Source of the DNA: Candidatus Rokuibacteriota bacterium
GTDB lineage: Bacteria; Methylomirabilota; Methylomirabilia; Rokubacteriales; CSP1-6
DNA: 33,909 bases
Reading direction: 5' to 3'
NCBI GenBank assembly: GCA_016188005.1
Contig: JACPIQ010000111.1
Coordinates: forward strand, 1-33,909
Shown here: one piece after another, positions 15,650-24,425 of the stretch
Layout: every line of letters begins with the position of its first letter
Position numbering within the stretch: the stretch's first letter is position 1
Position numbers and translations under genes: made by a program
Notes under the pieces: generated by a model
Seen by the model: only the letters and a program-made list of their open reading frames with translations
Databases searched by the model: none
Told to the model about the DNA's origin: nothing

Positions 15650-16559
15650 AGCGGATCCGGGGGTCGAGGTAGGTGTAGACGATATCCACGAGGAAGTTGA
15701 CCATCACGAACGTGCTGGCGAGCAGGAACACGGCGGCCTGGACCACGGGGTAGTCGCGGTTGAAGATGGCCTGCACCGACAGCCGGCCGACACCTGGCCA
15801 GGCGAAGATGGTCTCGGTGATGACGGAGCCGCCGAGCAGCGTGCCCAGCTCGATCCCCACGATGGTCACGATGGGGATCGAGGCGTTCCGCAGGGCGTGC
15901 TTCCAGACCACGGGGGGCTCGCCCACGCCCTTCGCGCGGGCCGTCCGGACGTAATCCTGCCCGAGCACCTCGAGCATCCCCGACCGGGTGAGCCGCGTGA
16001 TGCGCGCCGTGGTGAAGAGCCCCAGCGTGATCGCGGGCAGCACCAGGTGCTCCAGGTCCCCGCGGCCGGACGAGGGGAGCCATCCGAGCCTGACCGAGAA
16101 CACCAGAATCAGCATGATGCCGAGCCAGAAGGTGGGCATGGCCTGGCCCAGGAGGGCCACGACCGTCGAGACGTAGTCGATGGCGGTGTTGCGGCGCACA
16201 GCCGACACGATGCCGGCCGGGATGGCCACGCACAGGGCCAGCGCCAGGCCCGCCCCCGCCAGCTCGAAGGTCGCGGGCAGCCGCTCCGCCACCAGTGACA
16301 TGGCCGGCTCGCCGTGGCGCAGCGACCCGCCGAAGTTGCCGCGCAGCGCGCCCTTGAGGAAGCGCAGGTACTGCACGCTGACGGGGTCATTGAACCCCAT
16401 GGACTCCCGGAACTTGGCGATCTCCTCCGCGGTGGCGTCGGGCGGCAGCAGCAGCAGGGCCGGGTCCCCGGTGAGGTGCAGGATGAGGAACACCACCACC
16501 GACACGCCGAAAAGCACCAGGATGGACTGCAGGAGCCGCCGGAGCAGATAGACGTTCAT
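15642..16559 (-). CDS. ABC transporter permease, DppB type
   Basis: A 305-residue inner-membrane permease with six predicted helices. The start MNVYLLRRLLQSILVLFGVS and the first periplasmic segment (GDPALLLLPPDATAEEIAKFRE) are typical of DppB/OppB, as is the coupling loop YVRTARAKGVGEPPVVWKHALRNA and the end YTYLDPRIRFR. It forms the translocation pore with the DppC-like protein. The gene begins 18 bases after the rlmD stop, so it may be read from the rlmD promoter. No clear ribosome site precedes the ATG. The last few codons and stop lie inside the first (in reading direction) unit of the 68-bp repeat. No DppD/DppF ATPase genes are in the window. Confidence 0.93.
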   Translation of the reverse strand: MNVYLLRRLLQSILVLFGVSVVVFLILHLTGDPALLLLPPDATAEEIAKFRESMGFNDPVSVQYLRFLKGALRGNFGGSLRHGEPAMSLVAERLPATFELAGAGLALALCVAIPAGIVSAVRRNTAIDYVSTVVALLGQAMPTFWLGIMLILVFSVRLGWLPSSGRGDLEHLVLPAITLGLFTTARITRLTRSGMLEVLGQDYVRTARAKGVGEPPVVWKHALRNASIPIVTIVGIELGTLLGGSVITETIFAWPGVGRLSVQAIFNRDYPVVQAAVFLLASTFVMVNFLVDIVYTYLDPRIRFR

Positions 16560-16566
16560 CGAGTGG

Positions 16567-16590
16567 CCGGGGCGGCTTCAGCCGCCCCGG
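16567..16590. terminator. Ten-base-pair hairpin at the rlmD/dppB junction
   Basis: CCGGGGCGGC (16567-16576), loop TTCA (16577-16580) and GCCGCCCCGG (16581-16590) form a perfect inverted repeat. The rlmD stop codon lies in the loop. It is very stable but has no following T-run, so it may be an attenuator, an mRNA-stabilising hairpin or a Rho-assisted end. Confidence 0.45.
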
Positions 16591-17978
16591 GACAGACGCG
16601 CGACCGCCTCGATGTGCGGGGTGTGCGGGAACATGTCGATGGGCTGGACCGACTCCAGCCGGTATCCGGCCCGCACCAGCTCGCCGAGGTCGCGGGCCAG
16701 CGTGGCCGGATTGCAGGAGACGTAGACGAGCCGCGCCGGGCGCAGGCTCACGAGCGCGTGGAGCGCCTTGGGGTGGAAGCCCGCCCGCGGCGGATCGGCC
16801 ACGACCACGTCGGCCGTGACGCCCTTGGCCAGGAGGGAGGGCAGCACGAAGCGGACCTCGCCGGCGAGGAAGGCGCAGTTGACGATCCCGTTGGCCTCGG
16901 CGTTGCGGACCGCGTCGGCCACCGCCGCGGGGGTCACCTCGATCCCGTACACCCAGCGGCAGCGCCGCGCCAGGAGCAGGCTGATGGCGCCCGTCCCCGA
17001 GTAGAGGTCCACGACCGTCTCGTCGCCGTCAAGGCCCGCGGCCTCCAGGACCAGCTCGAAGAGCCGCTCCGCCTGCACCGTGTTCGTCTGGAAGAAGGAG
17101 CCGGGCGAGACCTGGAAGGTGAGCCCGCCCAGCGACTCCCGGATGTGGTCGCGTCCACCCAGGAGGTGCTCCTCCACGCCGACGGCCACGCTGGCCTTCT
17201 TCGGGTTCACGTTCAGCACGACGCTGGTGGTCTCCGGCACCCGCGCCTGGAGCCGTCCCACGAGGGGCTCGAAGTCGGACACGGCGGGCGCCGAGGTGAC
17301 GATGTTGACCATCGCCTCGCCGGTGCGCTTGCCCTCGCGCAGCATCACGAAGCGGAGCAGGCCTTCGCCGCTCTCCTGCTCCCAGGCCGGGCACCCGCGC
17401 CCGGCGACGAAGTGCCGGACCTCGTCCAGCAGCGCGTTCATGCGCTCGGACTGGAGCAGGCAGCGCTCGATATCGAGCACCGAGTCGTACCGCTCGGCCT
17501 CGTGCAGGCCGATGAGCGGGGGCCGGACCCCTGCGGCCGGCTCACGCGCCGACGGGCCAGGCGACGGCGCCACCGTGAACTCCATCTTGTTCCGGTACCC
17601 GTAGGGCTCCGGGGCCGCGATGATGTCGCGCAGCTCGAAGGCGCCCAGCCCGCCGAGGCGCTCGAGGCAATCCGCCACCTGCTTGGACTTGAAGGCCAGC
17701 TGCGCCGGATAGGCCACGTGCTGGAGGCGGCAGCCCCCGCAGCGACCGAAGTAGGGGCACGGCGCCTCCACCCGGTGGGGCGACGGGCTCTCGACCGCCT
17801 CGATGGTCCCGCGCGCGAAGCGGGCCCGGGCCTGGCCGAGCCGGACGCGCAGCCGATCGCCGGGGATGCCGCCCGGCACGAAGACCACGTAGCCGTCCAC
17901 GCGCCCAACGCCCTCGCCACCGAAGGCGAGGTCGTCGATGCTGATGGACAGAGTGTCACCGCGCTTGGCCCGGGCCAT
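16578..17978 (-). CDS. rlmD: 23S rRNA (uracil-C5)-methyltransferase RlmD-like
   Basis: A 466-residue SAM-dependent RNA m5U methyltransferase. An N-terminal TRAM domain (residues 8-65) binds RNA. A 4Fe-4S cluster is expected at C74, C80, C83 and C173, as in RlmD. SAM motif I is DLYSGTGAISL, motif IV ADPPRAG, the nucleophile is C422 in SCNP and the general base E457. RlmD modifies U1939 of 23S rRNA, but other RlmCD/TrmA paralogues have the same architecture, so the exact target is inferred. It is transcribed divergently from dciA. The promoter places the transcript start only two or three bases before the ATG (17976-17978), and no ribosome site is visible, suggesting a leaderless mRNA. Confidence 0.88.
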   Translation of the reverse strand: MARAKRGDTLSISIDDLAFGGEGVGRVDGYVVFVPGGIPGDRLRVRLGQARARFARGTIEAVESPSPHRVEAPCPYFGRCGGCRLQHVAYPAQLAFKSKQVADCLERLGGLGAFELRDIIAAPEPYGYRNKMEFTVAPSPGPSAREPAAGVRPPLIGLHEAERYDSVLDIERCLLQSERMNALLDEVRHFVAGRGCPAWEQESGEGLLRFVMLREGKRTGEAMVNIVTSAPAVSDFEPLVGRLQARVPETTSVVLNVNPKKASVAVGVEEHLLGGRDHIRESLGGLTFQVSPGSFFQTNTVQAERLFELVLEAAGLDGDETVVDLYSGTGAISLLLARRCRWVYGIEVTPAAVADAVRNAEANGIVNCAFLAGEVRFVLPSLLAKGVTADVVVADPPRAGFHPKALHALVSLRPARLVYVSCNPATLARDLGELVRAGYRLESVQPIDMFPHTPHIEAVARLSRGG

Positions 17979-17986
17979 GTAGCGCC

Positions 17987-18016
17987 ACTATATAGGTTGC
18001 GCCCGAGAGGAGTCAA
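17987..18016 (-). promoter_or_regulatory. Promoter of rlmD, apparently leaderless
   Basis: On the minus strand a -35 box TTGACT (18011-18016) is followed by TATAGT at 18 bases (17987-17992) or TATATA at 16 bases (17989-17994). A start six or seven bases downstream lands at about 17981, two to three bases before the ATG. No purine-rich ribosome site fits between. Confidence 0.6.
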
Positions 18017-18058
18017 TTTGACCCCTTCTTCCCGGTAGCCGGCCGCGCGGCGCTCAAG

Positions 18059-18064
18059 TATCAT
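18059..18064 (+). promoter_or_regulatory. Possible -10 box of dciA, start site close to the ATG
   Basis: TATCAT differs from the TATAAT consensus at one base and lies 11 bases before the dciA ATG at 18076, with no ribosome site between. No good -35 box is seen 16 to 18 bases upstream. A transcript starting near 18071 would have a leader of about five bases. Confidence 0.4.
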
Positions 18065-18075
18065 TAGATTCTGTC

Positions 18076-18591
18076 ATGACGTTGCGGCGACTCTCCGCCC
18101 CTCAGCGTGTCGGCGATCTGCTGACCCGGGCTCTGCCCGCGCTGACGGAGCGCATGTTCGAGGACACCATCCGGAGGGAGTGGGCGGTGGTGGCGGGTCC
18201 AGAGCTGTCGCGCCGCTCCCGGCCGGGGACGCTCGAGCGGGGCGTGCTCGAGGTGTGCGCCGACAACTCGCCCTGGCTCACCGAGCTGACGCTGCGCAGC
18301 GGCGAGCTCCTCGCCGCGCTCGGGGCCCGCTACGGAGGCCGCATCACCTCCCTGCGCTGCGTCCTGGGGCCGGTGGCACGGGAGGCCCCGGGTCCCGCGC
18401 AGCGGGCGCGGCGGGCACCGGGTCCGGGAGAGCGCCGGCTGAGCGCCGAGGAGGCCCAGGCAGTGGAGACCGCGGTGGCCACGCTGCCGGACCCGGACCT
18501 CGCCGCCGCCCTGCGGCGTCTCATGACCAAGGACTGCCTGGCCCGGCGGCAGCGGGCGGCAGACCCACGGGCGGAAGGGCCGGCCACATGA
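18076..18591 (+). CDS. dciA: DciA-like (DUF721) replicative helicase loader
   Basis: A 171-residue protein whose residues 8-105 match the DUF721/DciA domain: VGDLLTRALPAL...IRREWAVVAGPELSRRSRPGTL, then LEVCADNSPWLTELTLRSGELLAAL. DciA is the ancestral loader of the DnaB helicase and is found in bacteria that lack DnaC or DnaI. The C-terminal part is Arg/Ala/Pro-rich and probably disordered, apart from a helical segment (SAEEAQAVETAVATLPDPDLAAALRRL). The gene is the first of a rightward block and overlaps the TPR lipoprotein gene in an ATGA junction. The primase gene dnaG lies 8.5 kb downstream on the same strand. No ribosome site precedes the ATG. Confidence 0.8.
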   Translation: MTLRRLSAPQRVGDLLTRALPALTERMFEDTIRREWAVVAGPELSRRSRPGTLERGVLEVCADNSPWLTELTLRSGELLAALGARYGGRITSLRCVLGPVAREAPGPAQRARRAPGPGERRLSAEEAQAVETAVATLPDPDLAAALRRLMTKDCLARRQRAADPRAEGPAT

Positions 18592-20378
18592 TCAGCGCCC
18601 AACGGCCCGTGACCTTCGGCGCAATCCTCCTGTTCCTCGGGGGCGCTGTCCTCGCCGGCGGCTGCGCCGCGGGCGCTCCCCAGGTGCCGGGCGCAAGCGC
18701 GGAGACCGCCACGCCCGCTCCGCGTCTGCACCCGGCCGACACCACCACCGAGGCCTACTACCACTTCTCCGTCGCCCAGCTCCACGCTCGGGCCGGCCGC
18801 TTCCCGGAAGCCATCGCCGAGCTGCGCCAGGCCATCCAGCGCGACCCCGGGACGCCGGCGCTCTGGATCCAGCTCGCCCAGTGGCTGTCGCGCACGAATG
18901 CGCCCGCCGAGGCCATCGAGGCGGCGCAGAAGGCGGTGGAGCTGGCGCCCGACAGCCAGGCCGCCCATCTCGGCCTGGCCGATCTCTTCCGGCGACAGCG
19001 CAGGCCGGCCGAGGCCGAGGCCGAGCTGGAGAAGGTGATCGCCCTGGCCCCGCAGAAGCCGGACGCCTACCTGGCGCTGGCCCAGCTCCACTTCGAGCAG
19101 AAGGCCTACGACAAGGCGCGGGCCGTCCTGCTCCGCCTGGTCGAGGGCCGTCCCGCCCTGGCGCAGGGGCATTACCTGCTCGGTCGCGTCGCGATCGAGA
19201 CCGAGGCGTGGGACGAGGCCGTGACCCGCCTCAGGCGCGCCACGGAGCTGGACCCGGACCAGGACGGAGCGTGGACAGCGCTCGGCTTCGTCTTCGAGAA
19301 CCAGAAGCGTCCCGAGGAGGCCATCCTCGTCTACCGGCAGGCGATCAAGACGAACCCGGACAACCTGGGCTTCGTGGAACGCCTGGGGGATCTCCTGCTG
19401 AGGCTGGGGCGCTTCAAGGACGCCGAGCGGGAGATCGAGACCTTGACCGGCGCAGCCCCGCGGGATCCGCGCGTGTGGATCAAGCTGGGGGCGGTCCAGT
19501 ACGAGCAGAAGGAGTGGGAGCGGGCCGCCGCGGCCTTCCGGCATGCGCTGGGGCTGGAGCCCGGCAACCTGCGCGCCCGGTACTTTCTCGCCACGACTCT
19601 CATCGAGGCGGGCAAGGACGCCGAGGCGCGCGCCGAGCTGGAACGGATCCTGAGCGCGGACGCCCGGTCCGTGGACGCCCGCGTCCAGCTGGGCTTCCTC
19701 CTGAGCCGGGCGAAGCGCTATCAGGAGGCCGCCGCCCTCCTCCGCGAGGCGATCAATCTGGAGCCCAAGCGGCCGGAGCTCTTCCTCTACCTCGGCACGG
19801 CGCTCTACCGCGCCTCGGAGCATGACCGGGCCGCGGCCGTCCTCCAGGAGGGACTCTCCCTGGACGACAACCACCGCGACCTGCATTTCCAGCTCGGCGT
19901 CGTCCGGGAGAAGCAGCGGCGCTTCGAGGACTCCGTCCGCGCCTTCCGCCGCGTGATCGCCATCGACCCCAAGCACGCCGAGGCCTACAACTACATCGGC
20001 TACATGTACGCTGAGCGCGGCATCAATCTCGGCGAGGCGGTGGAGCTGATCCAGCAGGCCCTGGCGCTGGACCCGGAGAACGGCTACTTCATCGACAGCC
20101 TCGGGTGGGCCTACTACCAGCTGGGCAAGTACCCCGAGGCCCTGCGCGAGCTGCTGCGCGCGGCCGACCGGGCCAAGGACGACCCGGAGGTCTTCGATCA
20201 CCTGGGCGACGCCTACCTGAAGAACGGGAACGTCGAGGAGGCCATCGCCGCGTGGGAGAAGGCGCTCCAGGTGGACAAGGAGAACCGGACCTCCGAGTCG
20301 GTGAAGAAGAAGCTCCAGGAGGCGCGCGAGAAGCAGCTGCGGGCCAAGGGTGATTCTCCCAGGACCGAGCCGAAGTAG
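18588..20378 (+). CDS. TPR-repeat lipoprotein
   Basis: A 596-residue protein with a signal sequence ending in a lipobox-like VLAGGC (C26), so it is probably an outer- or inner-membrane lipoprotein facing the periplasm. From about residue 50 to 575 it is a nearly continuous array of 34-residue tetratricopeptide repeats, roughly 14 to 15, with the usual W/L-G-Y-A-P spacing. The last part ends in a charged KKKLQEAREKQ tail. TPR arrays are protein-binding scaffolds, often for envelope assembly or secretion. The adjacent lolB-like gene suggests an envelope role. The ATG at 18588 overlaps the dciA stop by four bases. The 136 in-frame codons upstream are an out-of-frame shadow of dciA. Specific partner unknown. 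Confidence 0.88.
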   Translation: MISAQRPVTFGAILLFLGGAVLAGGCAAGAPQVPGASAETATPAPRLHPADTTTEAYYHFSVAQLHARAGRFPEAIAELRQAIQRDPGTPALWIQLAQWLSRTNAPAEAIEAAQKAVELAPDSQAAHLGLADLFRRQRRPAEAEAELEKVIALAPQKPDAYLALAQLHFEQKAYDKARAVLLRLVEGRPALAQGHYLLGRVAIETEAWDEAVTRLRRATELDPDQDGAWTALGFVFENQKRPEEAILVYRQAIKTNPDNLGFVERLGDLLLRLGRFKDAEREIETLTGAAPRDPRVWIKLGAVQYEQKEWERAAAAFRHALGLEPGNLRARYFLATTLIEAGKDAEARAELERILSADARSVDARVQLGFLLSRAKRYQEAAALLREAINLEPKRPELFLYLGTALYRASEHDRAAAVLQEGLSLDDNHRDLHFQLGVVREKQRRFEDSVRAFRRVIAIDPKHAEAYNYIGYMYAERGINLGEAVELIQQALALDPENGYFIDSLGWAYYQLGKYPEALRELLRAADRAKDDPEVFDHLGDAYLKNGNVEEAIAAWEKALQVDKENRTSESVKKKLQEAREKQLRAKGDSPRTEPK

Positions 20379-21132
20379 CCTCCGGCTCGCCGCTGTGCTC
20401 CTGCTGGCCTCGACGCTGGGGGCCTGTGCCTCCGTCCCCCCCGGCCGGCCGCTGTCCGCAGAGGTGGAAGCCACCCTCAGCCTCATCGAGCGGCGCTGGC
20501 AGGCCTTCGGGGATCTGCGGGGCGTGGCGGAGATCCGGATCCAGCGCGACGGCCAAGTCCTGCACCTGGCCGGCGTCCTGCTGCTGCGCGCACCGGCCTC
20601 TCTGCGCTTCGAGGCCCTGTCGCCTTTCGGCCCACCCATCCTCCTGGTGAGTGCCGACCCGGATCGGGTGACGATCTGGGAGATCATCAGGAACCGGGCT
20701 TTCATCCTGCCCTCGTCCCCTGAAGCCAACCGGCGCTGGCTCGGGCTGGCTCTGGGCTCGGAGGATCTGGTGGCCCTCCTGGCGGGACGGGTCCGGCCCC
20801 TCGGGTCCCCCCTGTCCGGAGCCTTCCTGCCCGCCGATGACCGCGGCCCGTCGCTGAGCCTGACTGGCCGGGAGACCACTCAGCGGCTCTGGGTGGACCC
20901 GGACACAGGGGTGGTCAGACAGGTCGAGTACACGCGGGGGCGGAAGCCGCTGCGCGTCGTGATCACTGGCAGCGGACCCGCCGAGCCTCCCTCCGCGGTC
21001 ACGCTGGCTTCGCTCGACGGCACGCTGGAGGTCTCCGTCACGTACCGGAGATCCCAGATCGACACCGGCTTCGATCCTGACCTGCTGAAGGTCACTGTCC
21101 CGGAAGGCGTGGAAATCCAAGACTTCCGTTGA
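20350..21132 (+). CDS. lolB: LolB-like outer-membrane lipoprotein
   Basis: A 260-residue lipoprotein. The signal peptide with lipobox LGAC (C26) is clear. The mature part begins with a helix (AEVEATLSLIERRWQAFGDLRGVAEIRIQ) and continues as beta strands (LLLRAPASLRFEALSPFGPPILLVSAD), the pattern of the LolB/DUF4292 fold. LolB receives lipoproteins from LolA and inserts them in the outer membrane, so this supports a diderm cell. In lineages outside gammaproteobacteria the family is divergent, and a DUF4292-like lipoprotein of unknown function is the alternative. Start is GTG at 20350, overlapping the TPR gene by 29 bases, with AAGG just before it. Confidence 0.7.
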   Translation: MILPGPSRSSLRLAAVLLLASTLGACASVPPGRPLSAEVEATLSLIERRWQAFGDLRGVAEIRIQRDGQVLHLAGVLLLRAPASLRFEALSPFGPPILLVSADPDRVTIWEIIRNRAFILPSSPEANRRWLGLALGSEDLVALLAGRVRPLGSPLSGAFLPADDRGPSLSLTGRETTQRLWVDPDTGVVRQVEYTRGRKPLRVVITGSGPAEPPSAVTLASLDGTLEVSVTYRRSQIDTGFDPDLLKVTVPEGVEIQDFR

Positions 21133-21148
21133 CAGGCCGCCCGGCCGC

Positions 21149-22060
21149 ATGTTAGCCTTCGCTGCCGTGTCAAGGCGGCCGAGTGGGACCCGTCGGCTCG
21201 TGCTTCGGACCTCGGCCAAGGTGAACCTGGCCCTCGAGGTCCTGGGCAAGCGGGACGACGGCTATCACGAGATCGTTACGGTGATGCAGGGGGTGGATCT
21301 CGCGGACCGTCTGACGCTCGAGACGGCCGATTCGCTGTCGCTTCAGGTGAGCGATCCCGCGCTGCCGGCCGGCGACGATAACCTGATCGTTCGGGCGGCG
21401 ACGATGCTCAGAGAGGCCGCGGGGGCGCCCCTGGGCGCCCGCATCGCCCTGGAGAAGCGGATTCCCGTGGCCGCCGGGCTCGGTGGCGGATCGAGCGATG
21501 CCGCGGCCACCCTGTGGGGGCTCAACCGTCTCTGGGGGCTCCGCTGGCCGCGCGCGCGCCTCGTGGCGCTGGCGGTGCGGCTCGGGATGGACGTGCCGTT
21601 CTTCCTTGGACCAGGACGGGCGCTGGCGACGGGGCGGGGCGAGCGGCTCAGGCCATTGCCGGCCGCGGGCGGCTACGCGCTCGTGCTCGTGAATCCGAAC
21701 TTTCCGCTGTCCACGCGCGAGGTGTACGGGCGCGTGCCGGCGGGGTGGACGGCCGAGGCGCGGGGCACGCGTCGGATGGTGGAGGCGCTCCGCACGCGGA
21801 GCGCGCGGGCGGTGGCCGGCGCCCTCACGAACAACCTGGAGGCGATGGTCGAGCCGATGGTCCCGGCCATCCGCCGGATGAAGAGCGCGCTCTTGGCGGC
21901 AGGAGCCCTCGGCGCGGTGATGTCCGGCAGCGGTCCGACCGTGTTCGGCGTGGCCAGGTCCTACGACCACGCCCGCCAGATCCGGGGGCGGGTGAACCGC
22001 GCGGGATGGTCGTGCTGGGCCGTCCGGACCGTGTCCGGCCCGGTGATCCGGGCGCTGTGA
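21149..22060 (+). CDS. ispE: 4-diphosphocytidyl-2-C-methyl-D-erythritol kinase
   Basis: A 303-residue GHMP kinase of the non-mevalonate (MEP) isoprenoid pathway. It phosphorylates the 2-hydroxyl of CDP-methylerythritol. The N-terminal [21 protein letters not shown] and the ATP loop [15 protein letters not shown] are diagnostic, and [11 protein letters not shown] is the third GHMP motif. The ATG at 21149 gives about 17 residues before the conserved core. A GTG at 21200 (beginning LRTSAKVN after Val) would match the usual family start better, and neither has a good ribosome site. It lies 16 bases after the lolB-like gene and directly before tRNA-Gln and prs, a common order in several diderm phyla. 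Confidence 0.95.
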   Translation: MLAFAAVSRRPSGTRRLVLRTSAKVNLALEVLGKRDDGYHEIVTVMQGVDLADRLTLETADSLSLQVSDPALPAGDDNLIVRAATMLREAAGAPLGARIALEKRIPVAAGLGGGSSDAAATLWGLNRLWGLRWPRARLVALAVRLGMDVPFFLGPGRALATGRGERLRPLPAAGGYALVLVNPNFPLSTREVYGRVPAGWTAEARGTRRMVEALRTRSARAVAGALTNNLEAMVEPMVPAIRRMKSALLAAGALGAVMSGSGPTVFGVARSYDHARQIRGRVNRAGWSCWAVRTVSGPVIRAL

Positions 22061-22070
22061 ACGTCTTTGC

Positions 22071-22145
22071 TGGGGCGTGGCCAAGCGGCAAGGCGCGGGA
22101 CTTTGGATCCCGTATTCGGAGGTTCGAATCCTCCCGCCCCAACCA
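22071..22145 (+). tRNA. tRNA-Gln (anticodon TTG)
   Basis: A 75-base cloverleaf. The acceptor stem TGGGGCG pairs with CGCCCCA, the anticodon loop CTTTGGA is closed by GGGA/TCCC, and the T arm is GGAGGTTCGAATCCTCC. CCA is encoded (22143-22145). U1-A72 and the TTG anticodon are typical of bacterial tRNA-Gln. It begins 10 bases after ispE and ends 21 bases before prs, so it is probably processed from a common transcript. Confidence 0.97.
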
Positions 22146-22166
22146 CGAACGGAGACGAGGACATCC

Positions 22167-23105
22167 ATGGGGTATGAGCTGAAGCTTTTCTCCGGCATGG
22201 CCAACCGGCCGCTGGCCGAGGAGATCGCCCAGCAGCTGCACCTGCCGCTGGGGGATGCGGATGTCTCCCGCTTCTCCGACGGCGAGGTCTACGTGCAGAT
22301 CAACGAGAACGTCCGGGGCCAGGACGTCTTCGTGGTCCAGCCGACCTGCCCGCCGGTGAACGACAACCTCATGGAGCTGCTGGTCATGATCGACGCGTTC
22401 AAGCGGGCCTCCGCGCGTCGCATCACGGCCGTCCTCCCCTATTACGGCTACGGGCGGCAGGACCGCAAGGTGATGCCGCGCGTGCCCATCTCGGCCAAGC
22501 TCGTGGCCGATCTGATCACCGCGGCCGGCACCCATCGCGTGCTGGCGGTGGATCTGCACGCCGGGCAGATCCAGGGCTTTTTCGACATCCCGGTGGACCA
22601 CCTCTTCGCCGCCCCCGTCATCATCGACTACCTGGCCAAGAAGGATCTCCACGATCCGGTGCTGGTCTCCCCCGACGCGGGCGGCGTCGAGCGCGCCCGC
22701 GCCATCGCCAAGCGTCTCAAGGCTGGGCTGGCCATCATCGACAAGCGCCGCGACGGCCCCAACGTGGCCGTGTTCATGCACCTCATCGGCGATGTCGAGG
22801 ACAAGGACGTGGTGATCATCGACGACATGATCGACACCGCGGGCACGATGATCCAGGCCGTGGACGCGCTCCGGCGCGAGGGCGCGCGACGGATCCTGGC
22901 CTGCGCCGTCCACGGCGTGCTGTCGGGCCCCGCCATCGATCGCATCACCGGCTCGTCGCTGGAAGAGGTGATCATCACCAACTCCATCCCGCTGCCGGCC
23001 AGCAAGCACCTCCCCAAGGTCCAGGTGCTGTCGGTCGCCCCGCTCTTGGCGGAGGCCATCCGGCGAATCCACGACGAAGAGTCCGTCTCCGGCCTGTTCG
23101 TCTAG
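22167..23105 (+). CDS. prs: Ribose-phosphate pyrophosphokinase
   Basis: A 312-residue PRPP synthase, which makes phosphoribosyl pyrophosphate from ribose 5-phosphate and ATP for purine, pyrimidine, His and Trp synthesis. The flexible loop [10 protein letters not shown], the [18 protein letters not shown] segment and the PRPP loop [14 protein letters not shown] are all present and length is standard. The start ATG at 22167 ([10 protein letters not shown]) follows a GGAG/GAGG purine stretch. An open frame extends upstream through the tRNA and is not used. It is followed after 22 bases by the L25 gene. Confidence 0.97.
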   Translation: MGYELKLFSGMANRPLAEEIAQQLHLPLGDADVSRFSDGEVYVQINENVRGQDVFVVQPTCPPVNDNLMELLVMIDAFKRASARRITAVLPYYGYGRQDRKVMPRVPISAKLVADLITAAGTHRVLAVDLHAGQIQGFFDIPVDHLFAAPVIIDYLAKKDLHDPVLVSPDAGGVERARAIAKRLKAGLAIIDKRRDGPNVAVFMHLIGDVEDKDVVIIDDMIDTAGTMIQAVDALRREGARRILACAVHGVLSGPAIDRITGSSLEEVIITNSIPLPASKHLPKVQVLSVAPLLAEAIRRIHDEESVSGLFV

Positions 23106-23127
23106 CCAAGCGAAGGAGTCGAGCGTC

Positions 23128-23793
23128 ATGGAAATGCGTGCACTGACCATCGAGAGGCGCGAGGGCACCGGCAAGGGCCCGGCCCGGCGCCTGCGTCGTG
23201 CCGGGCGCATCCCGGCCGTGCTCTACGGCGGCGCGAGCCCCGAGAGCATCGCCGTGGATCCGGGGGAGATCCTCCGGCTCATCCACGGCCACGAGGGCGG
23301 CACCCAGCTGCTGAAGGTCTCCTTCGCGGGAGCCGCCGAGGCGCGGATGGCCATCATCCGCGACATGCAGTTCGATCCGGTCTCCGAGGCGCTGATCCAC
23401 GCCGACCTGCAGGAGGTCGCGCTGGACAAACCGATCCAGGTCGCCGTCCCGCTCCGGCATGTCGGCGACCCGATCGGGGTTCGGGAGACCAAGGGCATCC
23501 TCGAGATGATCCTCCGCGAGATCCAGGTGTCATGCCTGCCGGGCGAGATCCCGGAGGTCATCGCCGCCGACGTCTCGGAGCTGCACATCGGGGACGTGTT
23601 CACGGTCGGCCAGCTCGTGGCCCCCGCGGGGGTGCGCATCCTGACGGATCTCCGCCAGGCCGTCGCCACCGTGGCGCCGCCCATGGCCGAGGAGGTGGCC
23701 GCTCCCGTCGCGGCCGTGGCCGCGGCGCCCGCCGAGCCCGAGGTCCTCACGGAGCGCAAGCCGAAGGAAGAGGTCGAAGAGAAGAAGAAGTAA
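23128..23793 (+). CDS. rplY: 50S ribosomal protein L25 (TL5/Ctc type)
   Basis: A 221-residue two-domain L25/Ctc protein that binds 5S rRNA. The N-terminal L25 domain (residues 1-95) contains REGTGKGPARRLRRAGRIPAVLYGG. The C-terminal TL5 beta domain (about 96-185) includes EIQVSCLPGEIPEVIAADVSELHIGD. It ends in a Lys/Glu-rich tail. The long two-domain form is typical of non-enteric bacteria. The ATG is preceded by an AAGGAG site 12 bases upstream. It lies between prs and pth, and its TAA stop is followed at once by the pth start. Confidence 0.95.
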   Translation: MEMRALTIERREGTGKGPARRLRRAGRIPAVLYGGASPESIAVDPGEILRLIHGHEGGTQLLKVSFAGAAEARMAIIRDMQFDPVSEALIHADLQEVALDKPIQVAVPLRHVGDPIGVRETKGILEMILREIQVSCLPGEIPEVIAADVSELHIGDVFTVGQLVAPAGVRILTDLRQAVATVAPPMAEEVAAPVAAVAAAPAEPEVLTERKPKEEVEEKKK

Positions 23794-24354
23794 GTGGCCC
23801 AGGCGATCGTCGGCCTCGGCAACCCCGGGCCGGAGTACCGCGACACCCGCCACAACGTCGGGCAGCGCGTGGTGGAAGGGCTTGGCCGGACCCTCCACGC
23901 GCGCTTCGCGCGCGAGGGGGGGCACCTGGTCGCGCGCGCCCGCTGGCGGGGCGAGGCCCTCTGCCTCGTCAAGCCCCAGTGCTTCATGAACGTCAGCGGC
24001 CCGGCCGTGGCGCGCCTCGGCCGGAAGCTCGGGTTCACCCCCGCGGATCTCATCGTCGTCTTCGACGACCTGGACCTGCCGCTGGGCAAGATCCGCATCC
24101 GCACGAAGGGCAGCGCGGGGGGGCACAACGGCGTACGGTCGCTCATCGAGGCCCTCGGCACCAGCGAGTTCCGGCGGATCAAGATCGGCATCGGCCGGCC
24201 CGGCGCGCCGGGCGAGGACCGGGACCACGTGGTGGATCACGTTCTGTCGCCCTTCTACCGCGAGGAGCACGAGGTGGTCGAGGCGGCCTGCGCCGAGGCC
24301 GCGCAGCAGGCCCTGAAGCTGGTTGAGAGCCGCCCCTCTCCCTCGCGTGCATGA
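23794..24354 (+). CDS. pth: Peptidyl-tRNA hydrolase
   Basis: A 186-residue enzyme that frees tRNA from prematurely released peptidyl-tRNA. The N-terminal VGLGNPGPEY, the catalytic histidine H20 in TRHNVG, the CFMNVSG segment, FDDLDLPLGKIR with the catalytic aspartate, and GGHNG are all present. Start is GTG directly after the L25 stop, with translational coupling likely because no separate ribosome site exists. Length is normal. Confidence 0.95.
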   Translation: MAQAIVGLGNPGPEYRDTRHNVGQRVVEGLGRTLHARFAREGGHLVARARWRGEALCLVKPQCFMNVSGPAVARLGRKLGFTPADLIVVFDDLDLPLGKIRIRTKGSAGGHNGVRSLIEALGTSEFRRIKIGIGRPGAPGEDRDHVVDHVLSPFYREEHEVVEAACAEAAQQALKLVESRPSPSRA

Positions 24355-24374
24355 CGCGCCCGGCGTGTCCCGAT

Positions 24375-24390
24375 CCCGGCCCGAGCCGGG
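24375..24390 (+). terminator. Possible terminator hairpin after pth
   Basis: CCCGGC (24375-24380), loop CCGA and GCCGGG (24385-24390) form a six-base stem 20 bases after the pth stop. There is no T-run. It lies just before the candidate rpsU promoter, a sensible place for an operon boundary. Confidence 0.35.
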
Positions 24391-24425
24391 CGGTCCCGGT
24401 CGCGGCCGCGGCTCTTCTGGCGGAA

